Assembly: GCF_958450345.1 (NCBI RefSeq)
Contig: NC_088780.1
Coordinates: 165,460,726 to 165,524,725 of the forward strand
Direction of reading: 5' to 3'
DNA: 64,000 nt
DNA from: Calliphora vicina
Lineage: Eukaryota; Arthropoda; Insecta; Diptera; Calliphoridae
Shown: one piece after another, positions 1 through 12,065 of the stretch
How positions within the stretch are numbered: position 1 is the stretch's first letter
Layout: every line of letters starts with the position of its first letter
Position numbers and translations under genes: made by a program
Notes under the pieces: model-generated
What the model was told of the DNA's origin: nothing
Seen by the model: only the letters and a program-made list of their open reading frames with translations
The model's database searches: none

Positions 1-145
1 TCTGGGATACGCTCCACTTTGGAACAGAGTAACCGAAATTGCCTTGATTTGTTGTTGGCCTCAAAAGATAAGTAGTTCTTTAGGCTCAGAATCAATATGC
101 TGGCAGAAAGCTAGGAAAAGGTCATAGCTAACCATTTATCCAAAC
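1..145 (+). mobile_element. mariner 3' fragment cut by window edge
   Basis: This stretch matches the 3' part of the mariner copy at 8610-8740: both carry the block around 'cctcaaaagatga/aag' followed by 'gcagttctttt' and then a '...gaaagatgggaaaag' type ending that encodes the transposase C-terminus. It begins at the window edge, so only about 140 bases are seen. It is a relic with no open frame. Confidence 0.6.
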
Positions 146-1640
146 ATTTGTTTCCACCTTTTTTCAATTCCCCCACTGTGCACTGCTGCTGCTTTTTATG
201 CTGCATTTATTGTTGGTTACATTTTATTGCAGAAAATAATGTGTAATTAGAAGAGAATGTGCTTTTTTTTGTATTTCTTCTTTGTTGCTTTTGGTTTCCC
301 TCGATTTATGTGTGTTGCTCGTACTGTTATAAAAATGTTGCAACAAGATGAGAAAAAATAAAAACAAATTTAAAGTCTTATTGAAAATTTATTGTGTATT
401 TACGAGTGAGTATGAACATATAAAAAAACTATAAATGATGCTGTAATGAAAAAATATAGATATGATTACTGTGAAAGCTCGATTAAGCCAGTTAGATGAC
501 CGGATGTAAGGACTCTTCATAACATATTGAACGTTTTTTATTTCTCTTTACAAAAAATAAAGGTTATTGAAATTCTGATAGCCTTAAAGTGGCCTTTGCT
601 AGAATATTTCCTCTTTAAAAGGAATTCGTTAGATTATATTTTTATAATCTAAAGAATAGCTAGAAAATGTGTACAAGTCTCTGACATTAAATGAATTTTA
701 AACAACATATTAAAGTTATTGAAGCCTATAAATATCCAAAGATTTCCAAATGCTAAATTTTGATGTATTTAACCTCATTCCAGAGATATTACCTGATTAA
801 TAATGTCAACTGCTTAGACCTTTCAATAGAATTTCTCAATTGAGAATTCCCTCAAGTCACCAACAAATTATGACAGCTCTCCAGCCAATTAAATTTTCTT
901 ATTTTAGCCCCCTCTAACACACAGAAAAACCCCCAATAAAACTAACAACTTTGTTAATAGTTGGGTGTTGGAAAAACTCATTCAAAAAAAAAATCGCTTT
1001 CAATTAACATTTCAATGAATAAAATACACAGATGGGTAGCAGATTGAATGTATAAATGTAGTGTAACACTATTCGAGTGTCAAAATGTATAAATATTAAT
1101 ACAAAACCCCTGACATAAAGGCGAGAGGACGATTATGTATGTATGTGTTAAAATGATTGAAAAAAGTCTTTATTTGTTCTTCATATACATATATGTGAGT
1201 CATTATGAATCAGAAACTAACAAATAAAAACTTTTCCTGTTTCCATTTTCTTGTTCATAAAAACATACGTCTCGTTGGGGATACTTTTATTATTAAAGAA
1301 ACATGTCAAATTTCATTATGAAACATGGACATTAATAACGAAAACAACTGGCGAAGAAGAATAAACTCCTCAACTGCTAACAAATATTACAATGTTTCAC
1401 AGTTGGTTTAACAATATACACACTCACATTCATAGAGACTTTGCAACACACTCTGACACATAGTTACTGTAACATATTTACACTTTCAACAAAAAAAGTT
1501 TTTGAAACAAATTATGGATTTGTGGCACTGTTGATTCCAAAACATGACAGTCCCTAATTAATAAAGTATGTTGCTTTTCTTGTTGTTGTTTTTTCTACAA
1601 TATTACAAAACATGAACAATTTCTTTGTATGCTTTTATCA
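146..1640. other. AT-rich intergenic DNA, no gene seen
   Basis: No coding exon, RNA gene or inverted-repeat element is visible. The stretch has short A and T runs and no open frame that resembles a known protein. Confidence 0.5.
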
Positions 1641-3110
1641 TATATGAATTTATAAGTATTGGCTTGAGGAGCAAGTAGTTTCAAATTCTTTAAGTTTCAA
1701 TGAAATTCTCAACATCTCTGTTTATCCTGCCTTTTTCGTTTCCAAAAGTTGGATTCAATCATTATCGATTGATCTACACCGTATCATCCTCGGATTTATG
1801 CTCTTGCCATATCTGCGATCAATCGAGGATCACTTGTTTCAGTAGAGAACTCCTCATTGTTGGATATACTAAAAACAGTCAGATTTGACATTTATTTTTG
1901 CGGTTACATTCTGGAATTTCCCTTCCAATATCAGTAATTTCCTTTTGCAGATCATGACCAATCTAAAAGCATTTCCATCAACAGAGATCTTTTCGATATT
2001 GGGTATATTTAGAAGGTCAACATTTGATATTCTATGTTGCAATGCAAGCATTTCTTGGTGTATATTTGAAAATTACTTTCAGTGACTTTCCTTGTTTACT
2101 TAAGTTGTCCAGTGATAATAAGTATTGGCTTGAGGAGCAAGTAGTTTCAAATTCTTTTACCAAAGTTACAATAAAAATCTCATCATCTGTGTTTATACTG
2201 CCTCATTCGGTTCCAAAATTTTGAGTCAATCATTATCGATTGATCTGCACCATATCATTCCCGGATGTATGCTCTTGCCATATCAGCGATCAATCAAGGA
2301 TCACTTGTTTCCGTAGAGAACTCCTCATTGTTGGATTTACTAAGAACAGTCAGATTTGACATCTATTTTTGTGGTTACATTCTGGAATTTCCCTTCCAAT
2401 ATCAGTAATTTCCTTTTGCAGATCATGACCAATCTAGGAGCATTTCCTTCAAGCATTTCTTGATGTATATTTGAAAATTACTTTCAGTGACTTTCTTTGT
2501 TTTACAAACAAAGTCAATTTCATACTTAAGTTGTCCAGTGATAATAAGTATTGGCTTGAGAAGCAAGTAGTTTCAAATTCTTTTACCAAAGTTACAATGA
2601 AATTCTCATCATCTCTGTTTATCCTGCTTCAATCGTTTCCAAAATTTTGAGTCAATCAGTATTCTGGAGTTTTCCTTCCAATATCAGTAATTTCCTTTTG
2701 CAGATCATGACCAATCTAAGAGCATTTCCAGAGGGTCCACATTTGATATTCTCTGTTGACAAATATATGGAAAGTCTGATGCAAGCATTTGTTGGTGTAT
2801 ATTTGAAAATTACATTCAACAAAGTCGACTTCATAGTGGAGTTATATGTCAATAGTGTCCAGAACAAAGTATATACTTTGGAGCAGAATTGTGTATTTAA
2901 ATCAAAGCCATATATCTGTAAGATCTGGCTGTGTAATGTTGAAGTTTGGATAACTATTTCACTCCAGTTGTTCACTGAACATTCGTTTCAGTTCGAGTTC
3001 TGTATTTATGTCAAAGACATCTGTAAGGGCTGACATTGTAATCTTGAAGTTTGGATGACTCTTTCATTCCAGTTGTTCACTGAACATTCGTTTTCTCATA
3101 TCGATGATGT
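1641..3110. repeat. degenerate tandem repeat, unit about 0.43-0.47 kb
   Basis: The block starting 'aagtattggcttgaggagca' occurs near 1657 and 2119, and with 'gagaagcaag' near 2546. Each copy is followed by the same order of landmarks ('tcattatcgattgatct', 'gagaactcctcattgttgga', 'ccttccaatatcagtaattt', 'cagatcatgaccaatct'). The third copy is shortened and runs into a divergent tail with its own short duplication ('ttccagttgttcactgaac', near 2963 and 3067). On the minus strand the conserved block can be read as a helical peptide (HDLQKEITDIGRE), but stops and frameshifts interrupt every copy. It may be an amplified dead gene or transposon fragment. Confidence 0.6.
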
Positions 3111-3169
3111 TTCCAACATATTTGTAGGTTGCTTATGACGCTCATTACGTCTGTGTCTGTATTAATCAA

Positions 3170-3900
3170 CGATGATCAACCCAACAGAAGCAAGCAAGCA
3201 TCGATATCGTTACACTTTGCAACAAACCATTTAATAGACGGTGTTAACGAAATATATTGAAGAACTAAAGATTGTTGATGACACTTTTAGTTGGACATTT
3301 TCAACATTGCACAAAGAACTGACCTTCAATAATGGTTTTTGGACTTTTCTGCTAGTAATTCAGTCCTCAGAACGTTTTCCTCTGATAACACATTGAGTTT
3401 GAAAATACTCCAAGGTTTCAGTGATTGTCTTTAACCGATTCTTTGTATTTACAATTAAATATTATCTTGCTATTTTTAGCTCCACAAAGATCATGTAGAA
3501 CTCAGCAGACGTCTCTCTTCAGTTTAAAGCATAATTTGTGTGCCTCTCCGATGTCTTGCTCCAATACGTTTTCGTACACCACCAACAGGTTTTGGTTAGC
3601 TCGTTGGCATTGGTGTTTGCGGATATCGATGGTTGCGAATGGTTTGTTGATCAACGTAGAACTCAGCCGACATCTCTGTTTAGCTTAAAGCATAATTTGC
3701 TTGCCTCTCCGATGTCTTGTTCCGCGTATAGTCCAATGGGGTTTCGTACACCACCAACTGGTTTTGGTTATTATGCTAAGCTTGGTGCCGTTATCTCGTT
3801 GGCGAATGTTTTGTTGCTTTGCTTCAAGGCAACAAACCATTTACTAGCCAAAATCCGCACTTCCTATTTCTTAGTCGAAACCTGTAGTTAGCCAACCTAG
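3170..3900 (+). repeat. dispersed repeat E, copy 1, with an internal 159-bp duplication
   Basis: The block beginning 'gtagaactcagc' and ending 'gcctctccgatgtcttg' occurs at about 3496 and again at about 3655, a tandem duplication of roughly 159 bp. The left part (3230-3480) matches the reverse complement of 9040-9300, and the 'cgatgtcttg' part matches the reverse complement of 8940-9010. This defines a repeat family with two inverted copies about 5.5 kb apart. Short open frames here (such as 3538-3891) show no recognisable protein and are probably incidental. Confidence 0.55.
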
Positions 3901-4190
3901 AGCCGAAACATTTATCTCGTCGGTTTATAGCCGAGACAAATATGTAATCTGATTGCATTCATAGTTAATTATCTTCAATATCGGTTGTTAGAAAGTCGAG
4001 AGCCGAAGGAAGCATTTATCTCGTCGGATTGTATTCATATTTGCCAATTGATACCCTTTAACATTAACTCGTGGGATGGCGTTCTTAGTTGTGATCAATG
4101 ATAAAAAGTAATTAGCCGTTGAATAGCCGAAGCTTTTATCTTGTTGGATTTCAATTATTAGTTTATTTTAGCATACTAATTAAAAACCAA
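3895..4190 (+). repeat. short interspersed direct repeats 'agccgaa...ttatctcgtcgg'
   Basis: The words 'gagccgaa', 'gccgaagg' and 'atttatctcgtcgg' recur about four times at 60-120-base spacing (near 3900, 3920, 4000 and 4120). This looks like a decayed tandem array continuous with the repeat to its left. No coding potential is visible. Confidence 0.4.
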
Positions 4191-4489
4191 TCGTATCCAT
4201 AATACACAATGCAGCACTGTGGTAAAAAATCGTCCAAAGACTTTTGAAGATCATGGACGGACTAAGGATACCTCGATAGAGGCAATTTGATTTCGCTTAT
4301 GCGCACTACTATTTATACACAACGCCATCTTCCTTCCAGTAGTTTCATGAAAGTTTTATCTCTACAATGATCAACTCAAAGCTTTCATTCAATGTTGTAT
4401 GTTCCACAGCTATTTTAATAACCATTGTAGTAAAATTCAAATAGAAGTTTGTAACAATATGATCTTAATTCCTGTTGACCTTAATATGG

Positions 4490-5180
4490 CGTAGTAGGTA
4501 TCCAATCATCCAGTTCCGGCATCCGGGATCAGCTTCCAAGATCCCCAGAATTTAAGCCTGAAAGATATTACATTCATTCAGCGGTCTAAAAGATATCTCT
4601 GTGTCCGTCTCCACTATGAATGCACCAGAGTCGGTGCATTTATACATTTTCGATGTGTCAGAAAACATCCGTATCCAGGATCTCCATTGCGGTTGTCATA
4701 CTAATGTTAATTTCCGCATTCAAGTAGTTGGAGATATGTGGATTTCGCTAACTTTTCCAGACATTCCAATACGGAGCCTTTAATCGGGGTGACGTACTTA
4801 TGTTGAATTCCGTAAGCATGTAGTCCGAAATTAACGTATTTTCCAGAATCTGTATGAGGAATACAAATTTCTTATACGATCTTGGCCTTAGCTGAGCTGA
4901 CTCGTAGGGTCTGAGTAAGGCTCATACATACTCATTAATGGGTAGTTGGTGTAAAATGGATCAATTTTAAAAAAATATAATCCACCAATTAAGACGCCCA
5001 GATTAAGCTTCTCCTTCTTCGTCCAATTGCATTCGACAATGAATTCGTTGATGATAACTGATAATATCAAAGCCAAAGCTACTATTGAAAACAAATAACG
5101 AATGTAATGTTTGCAACAGAAACAAGTATGAAGAGGCCAAACCCAAAGAAGTTTATTCTTAGCAACGTCATATCACCTTT
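4490..5180 (-). pseudogene. possible decayed coding remnant, not recognised
   Basis: Read on the minus strand, about 5160-4530 gives several long stretches without stops that must be joined by frameshifts. They include a hydrophobic segment (FGLFILVSVANITFVICF) followed by an open frame at 5094-4888 with another membrane-like stretch, and a later patch with spaced cysteines. This is what a dead membrane protein could look like, such as a chemoreceptor or ion channel, but I cannot place it in a family. Chance open frames in AT-rich DNA are the main alternative. Confidence 0.2.
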
Positions 5181-7190
5181 CAAAGCAGAGGAAATTGACA
5201 ATGAAGGAAATTGAGTCTAAAGATTGCCATAATCTTGCGATCAGATTTAAAAAATAAATTCTACAAATTAGCAAGTAATAACAGAAGCTAATCTCTCACT
5301 ACAAAATAAAGAATTCTATAAAATTCTGCAAGTATAACTTTTAGCTCATCTTAAACTCCCAAATAGAAAAGGCTGGATAGGGACAAAGCATGAAAGAGAC
5401 AAATTAGTTTAATTTAGAAAACTCAACATGAAAAGTTTAAGCTAAAAGTTCTATTTTGATTTCTTCATATAGTATCGAATAGTTGAATTAAGGACAACAC
5501 GCAAAGAGGATTAGAGAAACTGTAGTGAGAGGCTAAAACGTTGCACTCACAGAGAATTGACTGAATTATAGTTCTTTTAATCATACGCTATCAAATAGGT
5601 CGAATAATAGATACATATAAGACCAACTATGCCATGAAGATTAGAGGATACAATTTTTTATGAGGTCCTTCAAACATTATGGAGTGAGAGACTCAAAAGC
5701 TGCAACAACATAGAATTTTGGTACGGATGAACTCCACTTTTCTACTAAGAAAATTATTTGGGATCTTAAAACAACGAAATTACTTTTCTAACCAGCCAAT
5801 GTCTATCAAAACTTCCATATGTTCAAGTATTTAAATGTAATGTATTAATAGATAATTCATATTTGTATACGAACATAAAATAATGTGCTAAAGTAGCTTA
5901 ATAAGCTGAAATTTATAAAAGCATTTTTTTGTTGTTCTAGAAAACAATAAATACAAGAGATTTTCTTAGACATTCAGATATCAGGATTATGGCGTATTAA
6001 ACAGATCTGCCCAACAAATTAGACAAACATTAATGAAAATTCATCATTTCACGGGTTTTTGTTACGAGACAAAAACAAACTAAAAACAAAAACACAAACA
6101 GCCATCAACAATCAACATTGTATTTCCTGACATTTGCACGAAAATGTCACACAAAAGCAAAGACAGAAAGAAAGACACGAGAATGAATGAATGAATGAAT
6201 GAAGCAAAAGACAAGGAATGTATAATAACATTCAAACATTCAAACTAAATACAATAATATGACAGGGCAACTTAACACACATATACACTGAACTGGCAAA
6301 AGGACAGACGTAAAGACAGACCGACATACATTTAAACATGCTCGTACAGAAAATGTGAAAGAAAAACAAGGAGGAAACTTAACAAAACAACACAAAACTC
6401 ATACACAATGTAGTGTAATGTAATGTAACAAATGTCAGGATAATTTAAATTGGACACACAAACAAGCGACAGCTAAAGACACCGGTACACACATTTTACC
6501 GTATGTTTTTGAGAGTATGACACAGAAGAGAGTGAGTGAATGAATGGGTATTAAACGACCCCTACGACATTAAAAGAGCAAACCCTATTTTAGCTAATGT
6601 GAATGTTTTTTCTTTTTATGTTCAAAGTGTACCGCAACTCAGGTATTATCGCTAAACAATCAATTAATTATAACCTTAAGTTTTATTTTTTTTCAGTTTT
6701 GAACCTGAGGCAATGGGATGAAATACATGTAGTAAAGATAGTAGAAGTTAAACTAGGTAGGGCTTCTTTTTAATGCCAACACTTTTTTTTCTAAAATTCT
6801 AATGTTGGTCGCAAAACTGTTTGGAAATAATGCATCTGGTGTTGTAATGGTAAATTAAATTAAGCCTATTAGTTGGAACACAATTAATTTTCTTTACAAT
6901 TTGACAATTTGCAGACGCCACAAACATTGTAACACAATTCCCAGCCTAGAATGGCATTTAAGAGTAATTAATTATGAAGTCTTTTAAATAGGGGTAAATT
7001 GCACTTGCTAATTAGTGGAATAGTTAACAGAATTTTATGGATTTTACTAAGAAGAGGGAGCAGAAAGTAGGTCAGAATTTGCTTCAATAGCTGCCGATTA
7101 TCTTAAACTATAATTGTAAATTATTGTTTGTACGATACATTAGAAAAAGTATCGTGTTTTTCCTTACACCGTTTGTATGTGAAACAAACT
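5181..7190. other. AT-rich intergenic DNA; (GAAT)n microsatellite at 6181-6203
   Basis: No gene or transposon end is visible. The only simple structure is a five-unit GAAT/AATG microsatellite at about 6181-6203 and A-rich tracts around 6060-6130. Confidence 0.5.
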
Positions 7191-7239
7191 AGTCCGTTTG
7201 ATATGTTTGCCTTTCTACAGCAATGATATCATTCATTTC

Positions 7240-7580
7240 CATTATTTTCAGATTGGAATTCAAAATTACAATAATTTAAAACCAAAATCAGAACAGGTCC
7301 CTGAACTGAACGCTCATTTAGATGAGAAAGATCCCCCAGGCCAGCCAAAAAAATTTGAACAGCAAGAATTGGAGGCATTAGTCCATGAAGATTGATGTCA
7401 AACTCAACAAGAGATTCAATCATTGGTAGCTACTCAATCATTAATTTCAAAAATTTGTAAGCTGCACGGAAATTGGGTATCAAGGAATTGATGTTGAGTG
7501 ATCTGCTCAAAAGCTATAAAAGAAAATCTTTTTTGGAACGAATCATTATCATTACTTGCGATGAAAATTGATTCCATTTG
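7240..7580 (+). pseudogene. mariner transposase fragment (N-terminal DNA-binding part)
   Basis: The frame around 7300-7400 encodes DEKDPPGQPKKFEQQELEAL, matching the linker after the first helix-turn-helix of mariner transposases of the Mos1 type. Stops follow at once ('gattga' near 7392), and the 'crw..GNWVSRN' and 'KSYKRKSFLERI' parts appear only as frameshifted scraps up to 7570. The sequence then restarts with an earlier part of the transposase, so this is one of three truncated pieces in a row. It is non-functional. Confidence 0.7.
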
Positions 7581-8395
7581 GTGGGAACCACAGATTGCTC
7601 ACTAAAGCTTATGGTGAATGTGTTCCCTTGGATTCAACGTGCGAGAGATGGTTTGTGCAGTTCTGAAGTGGTGTTTTTGATACGGAAGACAAAGATCGGT
7701 CAGGCCAGCCAAAAAAAGTTTGAAGACCAAGAATTGGAGGATATACTCAATGAATATTTTTGTAAAACTCAACAAGAGTTTGCAAAATCATTGGAAGCTA
7801 CTCCAGCAGCAATTTCTAAATGTTTGCGAGCAGCAGCATTCATCGAAAAGCAGGGAAATTGGATACCATACGAATTGAAGCCGAGAGACCTTGAAAGACG
7901 ATTTTGCATGTCCGAAAAAATGCTTGAACGCTATAAAATAAAATCATTTTTGGACCGAATCATTACTTGCGATGCAAAATGGCTCCATTTCAATAATACG
8001 AAACGTAAGAGATCGTTCGTGAAGCCCGACCAAAGCCAAATATCCATGGCGCAATGTTAAGTCTCTGTATTTGGTGGGACCAAAAGGGTCCTATCTATTA
8101 TGAGCTACTGAAATCTTATCAGACAATTACAGGGAACCTGTACCGAACGCATCTGATTCGTTTTATGCGAGCATTAGTTGAAAAACGCCCGGAATATTTT
8201 GCCAGACATGGAACCGTATTATTTCATCATGACAACGATAGACCACATGTTGCAATACATATTAAAAACTATTTAGAAATAAGTGGTTGGAAGTTTTGCT
8301 TCACCCGCCTTATACTCCAGAACTTCCGACTACTATTTGTTTCGATCGATTTAGAACTCTCTCTTTCGGATATGCTTCACTTCAGTACAGAGTAA
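7581..8395 (+). pseudogene. mariner transposase pseudogene, largest copy
   Basis: Open frames 7578-8060 and 8054-8395 together encode most of a mariner (Tc1/mariner superfamily) transposase, the DDE enzyme that cuts and pastes the element at TA sites. Visible landmarks: GQASQKKFEDQELEDIL, a second helix-turn-helix region, the segment ITCDAKWLHF (first catalytic Asp, where the usual motif is GDEKW), WWDQKGPIYYELLK, and HHDNDRPHVA (second catalytic Asp). The third Asp (SDYYLF) lies in another frame near 8325, so at least two frameshifts separate the three catalytic residues. The copy breaks off at 8395 ('cagtacagagta'), where a third piece restarts at an earlier point of the gene. It cannot make active enzyme. 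Confidence 0.85.
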
Positions 8396-8789
8396 TGCTC
8401 TGTATTTGGTGGGACTAAAAGGGTCCTATCTATAATGAGCTGCTGAAATCTGATCAGACCATCACAGGAAACCTGTACCGAACGCAACTGATTCGTTTGA
8501 AACGAGCATTTGCCGAAAAACAACCAGAATATGAGGCCAGATATGAAACCGTAAACAATAACAACAGTTTTGCCTCGCCCGCCTTATAGGCCGATCGATG
8601 CAGATCGCTATCTCTGTGAACAGAGTATTCGAAATTGGCTTGATTCGTTCTGGGCCTCAAAAGATGAGCAGTTCTTTTGGCTCGGAATCCATATGTTGCC
8701 GGAAAGATGGGAAAAGTTCATTGGTAACAATGGTCAATACTTTCAATAAATTCTTGAACAAATTCCGCATTTTTAAGTCATACATCCAA
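8396..8789 (+). mobile_element. mariner fragment with intact 3' inverted end
   Basis: It restarts at the WWD...GPIY...ELLK motif already present in the previous copy, runs to 'gaaaccgtaa', skips the DNxxPH region, and resumes with the C-terminal part ending '...ggaaagatgggaaaagttc'. It ends at 8789 with 'catttttaagtcatacatcc', the complement of the 5' end 'ttgggtgtaagactgaaaaa' seen at 63197. Both ends abut a TA dinucleotide, as expected for mariner. Coding capacity is lost by deletion and stops. Confidence 0.75.
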
Positions 8790-8829
8790 TAGATCGTACC
8801 TTAGTGTTGGAGGATTCATTCCTAACTGA

Positions 8830-9300
8830 ATTCATGTAATTCGTTACTGAAGTTCATGTCTAACTCGCAACCATCGTCATCAGCAAACAACGATGCCAAC
8901 GAGCAAACGACATCATGTTCAGCAGAATAACCAAAAACTGGTTGGTGCAAGACATCGGAGAGGCGCGCAAATTGGGATTTAATCTGAGGAGAGACGTCAG
9001 CTGAGTTCCACGGGATATTTGTGGAGACCAAAATAGCACGATAATGTTTAATTGTAAATACAAACATTCGGTTAAAGACATCATAGGCCATGTTCCATCA
9101 CTGAAGCCTTGGATTATTTTCAAACTCAATGTGTTATCAGAGAAAAAGGTTCAGAGGACTGAATTACTCGCAGAAAAGCCCAAAACCCCAACTACTGGAG
9201 TAATTTCCCTTATTGAAGGTAATTTATTTGTTCAAAGTTTAAAATGTCCAACTAAAGGAATCATCAACAATCCTTAGTTCTTCAATATCTTTCTTAACGC
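8830..9300 (-). repeat. dispersed repeat E, copy 2, inverted
   Basis: Read on the minus strand, this matches 3230-3600: the complement of 'cgatgttt...ctgagttcca' matches the '...cgatgtcttg' unit, and 'gttcttcaatatctttctt' at 9280 matches 'atatattgaagaactaaag' at 3250. It lies directly beyond the mariner pieces. The open frames in it (9044-9277 plus; 9129-8860 minus) are not recognisable proteins. Confidence 0.55.
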
Positions 9301-10690
9301 CATCTATTTAACTCAAAATTGTTGAGAAATTTAATGCAAAAAAGACAATAGTCTGAACACAGTACAATCTGCTAATGAGGTTGCTCTTTACTTTACCTCG
9401 GCACTAATCATATTTTAAGGTAAATAAAACTTTCTCTATCTCCCTATATTTCCTTTACTCCTGCTAGCAAACCCCTTCGTCCTCGTACAAAAGAAACAAT
9501 CGAATCAGGATATTAAAGTTGCATTCACCGCATCCTTGCCCTTGAGCATGAAAGGAAAACCATGCAAGAGGATGTGTTTTTATATTTATTTGCTGCAAGC
9601 TATTTGCTTTTAATTTGCAATAAAACAAGGGTTGAAATAATTAAGACTAAAAATATTTACAAATAATTTTGGGGATAATTTGTACAGAGTGGAGTGATAT
9701 AATCGACAGATTTGAGTCGTTAAAAGTATAATAGTTGGAGAGGAAGAGGTAGGAAATTTGAATTAGTTGAGTATTTAAGGAGTTTGGAAGGAAAGCAATT
9801 AGCAAAATTAATTATTAGGGTCAAAGAGAAAAGTTAAGCAAAATTTCATAAATTTTTTTTGGGAAACAAAAACAAGAGTAAAGATATTTTTGTAGCATAA
9901 GTTAATGAGAGGAATTTTCATTTTACACAAATTTTTCATTTTTATAATAAAGTTTAAAATCTAAGAAAGAATCTAAGGAGATGAAACTCAAATCCAAATA
10001 ATGCTTTGTTGTTAATGATTTTGGCTAATTCATTCACTATCAGACTCTGCTTAATGTCAACAAAGCTTCTTTTCTATGACTTTCTCTTTGTGGAGAAGAT
10101 GGAAAAACACTCAGAATTGTTAACAATTTTGTTATAACTATTTTCATTTTTAATTTTCAAAAAGAACTAAAACTATAGTTATAATATCGAATGTTTGTCA
10201 ATTGCTTTGAATTGTATTGTAAAAAAAAACAAAAAATCAATGCCTTTGAAAACTTATAAAACGTGAATCTCTGCCATTGATGTGTGCGTGATGAAGAAGG
10301 GTTGCGGTGCTTTTTAGGAATATGTCATAAGCCATTAATCTGACATTGACAAAGAGGATTGTGTCAAGGTATCTTGATGTAACTATAATTGGAGTCGTGC
10401 GTTGTTCAATCTGTATGCTTTTAATCTTTATGATGCTTATTATTTAAACAATTTTTGTTACAGGAAAACACAAGCTGGAAAATGTTTTAATATTTAAGGT
10501 AAAAGTTAAGATTATCTACAGCTTAGGAAAATTAAGATAATAGGAAAATTCACATTCTATACAATTTAATTTAGAATTAACATTTATATTAAACCTTACA
10601 CCTTAATAAGATGAAATGTTTTGAAAACTTTTTTGTCAAAATTTTCGAATTTGTCTGCATCGGTCGGATGTTTTCGCCTTTTGTGAAACC
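9301..10690. other. AT-rich intergenic DNA, nothing recognised
   Basis: No coding exon or repeat end is seen. A few A/T tracts (near 9855 and 10223) are the only simple features. Confidence 0.5.
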
Positions 10691-10699
10691 CAGGTATCT

Positions 10700-12065
10700 G
10701 AGAATTCTGATTAACAGAATTTTTATATACCGGGATATCACCTAAGATCGACTTTCAATTTCCATTGGGGCATTGCAATACGCTATAAAATTGTGTACCA
10801 GAGCCAGCAAACCTTAGGCACCTATGATGCAGAATTTAACTGTCTCTGGGTTAAATTCAAACTCAGGGTACACTATTTGCACTTCGGGTTTCTTTATAGA
10901 AGTCCAAATGCGGGAAGAGATATTACACTATCAATCTTCGCTGCCTTTTCCAATCCCATATTGAAGATCTTTGAGAGTTGTCCGAGCAGTGATTTCAATG
11001 TTCACAACTCCTCTTGGCTTCGCCACTCTGGCCATACAACTGTAGAAGGCTAATATGTTGTGCTATTCGCCGTGCACAATCACCTTGCGCAATTATTATA
11101 TCGAGCTTTCTCAGAAATCGCATTATACGAGTAGTTATAGATGGGATCTCATCAAACGAGTTCAAGATAATTTCAGGGGTACTGAAAGGCTCCGTTCTTT
11201 CTCCTACTCTATTCTTAATTTTTCTAAATGACCTTCTACATCAAACTTCCAACCCTATCTATTATTTTGCAGATAACAGCAACATTTGCCATTCATATTC
11301 ATTCAGCTATAGACCAAGCCTATCGGAGACTGGGGCAATGAGGCAAAAGATGATTCCCTTAATCGTGACCTTGTGACAATCTCTGGATTGGGGTCGTGCG
11401 AATAGGGTCGCTTTTAACGCTCGCAAGACTCAGAGTTGCATGTTGACACAAAAATGAACGACACACAATGTTGCATCATCTGTATTTATGGATGGTGTAA
11501 ATATTATGGAATCAGACGCACTTGATGTTCTGGGCATGAAAATACAATTTGATGTCCGCTGGTCTAAACACATTTTTCAAGTGTCGAACGAAGCATTCAA
11601 GTGTCTTGGTTTTTTGAAACTTTACTCCATCTGAGCTCCTCAATATTTACACCACCTATGTACATATATCCGACCGAAAATGGAATTCAACTCCTTTGAA
11701 GCACCAGCCCCAAAGTCTTTTTTGAAGCTACTCGACCACTTACAGCAGAGGGCGAAGGTGATTGTTGGTGACAGTAGGGTATCCAACTCTATTGATTCGT
11801 TGGAGCACCGTCCCAATGTGGGGTGCGTTTCATTGCTCTATCGGTACTACAATGGAATGTGTTCTGATGAAATAAGGGAACTTGTTCCTGATACCCCCAG
11901 ATTTTTACGTATTACACTATTGACACACTACAGGGAAAATTCGTTCTTTAGCCGTACTGTACGTATGTGAAACAAACTTCCCGCTGAAGTGTTTCCTGTC
12001 ATTTCCAATGTGGGAAGGTTCAAATCGAATGACAAAAACTTCCTAGATTCATGCATTTAATTTAA
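10700..12065 (+). pseudogene. truncated non-LTR retrotransposon (endonuclease and reverse transcriptase remnants)
   Basis: Three separated pieces follow the normal order of a Jockey/CR1-like LINE second ORF. At 10793-11053 is an endonuclease segment (LYRSPNAG, then a degraded GDFNVHN as SDFNVHNSSWL). At 11090-11376 is a reverse-transcriptase segment with VVIDGISS, a G(V)LKGSVLSPTLFLIFLNDL motif and a degraded YADD box (YFADNSN). At 11680-12060 is a C-terminal segment (DHLQQRAKVIVGDSRVSNS, then SLEHRPNVGCVSLLYRYYNG and THYRENSFFSRTVRMWNKLP-like, with a stop replacing Trp). The join from endonuclease to reverse transcriptase lacks several hundred residues, and frameshifts separate the parts. 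It is dead. The clade is inferred from motif style only. Confidence 0.8.
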
